A DNA stretch of 40,810 nucleotides from DASZGI01 sp035938995 (GTDB lineage: Bacteria > Actinomycetota > Actinomycetes > Streptomycetales > Catenulisporaceae). Location: assembly GCF_035938995.1 (NCBI RefSeq), contig NZ_DASZGI010000320.1, forward strand, positions 1 to 40,810. Direction: 5' to 3'. Below, in pieces: positions 40,284-40,810 of the stretch (positions are counted from its first letter, which is position 1; each line of letters starts with the position of its first letter). The notes under the pieces are model-generated. The model saw only the letters and a program-made list of their open reading frames with translations. It ran no database searches and was not told the DNA's origin. The position numbers were made by a program, and so were the translations under genes.

Positions 40284-40631
40284 TTACGGCGCCGGAATAT
40301 GCGCCGGGCTGCGGTTCTGGCGCTTCTGGCGGCGGGTTTCGTCGGCGTGGCGGACGTCCGGGTGCTCGCCTGCGGCGGTGCTGTGGCGGAGCTTTAGCCA
40401 GGCCAGTCCGAGGAGGAGAGCGAGCGTCAGCGCGTTCGCGGCGATGACCGAAGGCGCCGCGGCGATGATCCCATAGATGAGCCAGCCGCCGACGCCGGTC
40501 CCGAACATGGCGAACCAGCTCCACGCGAAGTCCTTGGTGGAACGGGTGCGAAAGGCCCGGATCACCTGCGGCAGCCACGACGTGGTCGTCAAGGCACCGG
40601 CGGCCAGGCCGATGAGTGTTGCCGTCGACAT
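40284..40631 (-). CDS. SemiSWEET / PQ-loop sugar transporter-like protein
   Basis: 115 residues; ATG 40631 with a G-rich site upstream. Three membrane helices carry the PQ motif in TTTSWLPQVIRAFRTRSTKDF and a conserved FAMFGTGVGGWLIYG, typical of SemiSWEETs, which dimerise to move sugars. The C-terminal about 30 residues are hydrophilic and basic. It lies 93 bases upstream of the DUF3311/permease pair on the same strand. Confidence 0.85.
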   Translation of the reverse strand: MSTATLIGLAAGALTTTSWLPQVIRAFRTRSTKDFAWSWFAMFGTGVGGWLIYGIIAAAPSVIAANALTLALLLGLAWLKLRHSTAAGEHPDVRHADETRRQKRQNRSPAHIPAP

Positions 40632-40647
40632 GCACAGCCCCCTCTAT

Positions 40648-40668
40648 TTTGTGCAACGTCTGTACAAA
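40648..40668. promoter_or_regulatory. 21-bp imperfect palindrome in a divergent promoter
   Basis: TTTGTGCA and TGTACAAA flank a 5-base centre (one mismatch in the arms). It sits between the SemiSWEET start and the divergent partial gene at 40683, a placement typical of an operator for a TetR- or similar regulator that may be encoded by that gene. Confidence 0.5.
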
Positions 40669-40682
40669 TACATAATCGTAGC

Positions 40683-40810
40683 GTGCACGAGAACTTGTCC
40701 AGCTCTAGTCCGGGTACGCCGGACAACGATTCGGCCAACGGTGCTGCTGCTGCGTCGGCTGGCGCCGCTGCCGCGTCAGCGAGCGGCGCCACTTCGACCG
40801 GTGAGAGTGC
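40683..40810 (+). CDS. Start of a divergent gene (truncated by window end)
   Basis: From GTG 40683 the frame stays open to the window edge. The 42 visible residues are Ser/Asn/Asp then Ala/Gly/Ser-rich (VHENLSSSSPGTPDNDSANG, then alanine runs), a disordered leader. No domain is visible. The 21-bp palindrome 15 bases upstream suggests a self-regulating transcription factor, but this is inference. Confidence 0.45.
   Translation, partial: MHENLSSSSPGTPDNDSANGAAAASAGAAAASASGATSTGES

Overview
The window is high-GC actinobacterial chromosome. Evidence for this is the strong G/C bias at third codon positions, frequent GTG starts with GGAGG-type ribosome binding sites, a sigR-rsrA redox switch, a mycothiol-dependent-enzyme family protein, a SAM-IV riboswitch and a hisN-type histidinol phosphatase. 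It resembles a Streptomyces relative, possibly of the Catenulisporales or Streptomycetales; the genus cannot be fixed from sequence alone. No rRNA, tRNA, CRISPR array, insertion sequence or prophage was seen.

Layout. 1-2.1 kb: a membrane-anchored pseudokinase. 2.1-7 kb: paaN, a divergent TetR regulator (paaR-like) and an E1 alpha/beta pair of a 2-oxoacid dehydrogenase. 7-14 kb: a duplicated PLD-like membrane protein, an LLM-class oxidoreductase, a small membrane protein, a pseudoreceiver/glutaredoxin-like/thioredoxin-reductase-like fusion, and a cysteine-desulfurase-like enzyme behind a SAM-IV riboswitch. 14-16 kb: a secreted GH16 glucanase with sugar-type operator palindromes. 16.4-17.5 kb: three small genes of atypical codon use, beginning with a ribbon-helix-helix protein. 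17.5-24.4 kb: an M16 peptidase pair, membrane proteins, a DinB/maleylpyruvate-isomerase-like enzyme, dedA and hisN. 24.5-28.3 kb: the paaABCDE operon for the phenylacetyl-CoA epoxidase. 28.2-29.5 kb: a flavohaemoglobin. 29.8-33.6 kb: rsgA, aroA, sigR and rsrA. 33.9-37.3 kb: two HD/HD-GYP membrane proteins and a biotinyl/lipoyl carrier. 37.4-40.8 kb: a BsaP-like small metal-binding protein, a GNAT enzyme, an MctP-type permease with its DUF3311 partner, a SemiSWEET and the start of a divergent gene.

The main unifying signal is a 14-bp palindrome, ACCGAACGTTCGGT. It lies between paaN and the TetR gene, again with one change upstream of the E1 alpha/beta genes, and again just upstream of paaA 20 kb away. 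The core fits the ACCG-N2-CG-N2-CGGT form reported for actinobacterial PaaR. This suggests that one regulator controls paaN, the 2-oxoacid dehydrogenase E1 and the epoxidase operon. The E1 may therefore feed phenylacetyl-CoA (for example from phenylpyruvate) into the paa pathway. A second clear circuit is sigR, whose upstream region carries GGGAAT-N18-GTT, a match to the sigma-R promoter consensus, placed so that a longer SigR form could be translated from a nearly leaderless message.
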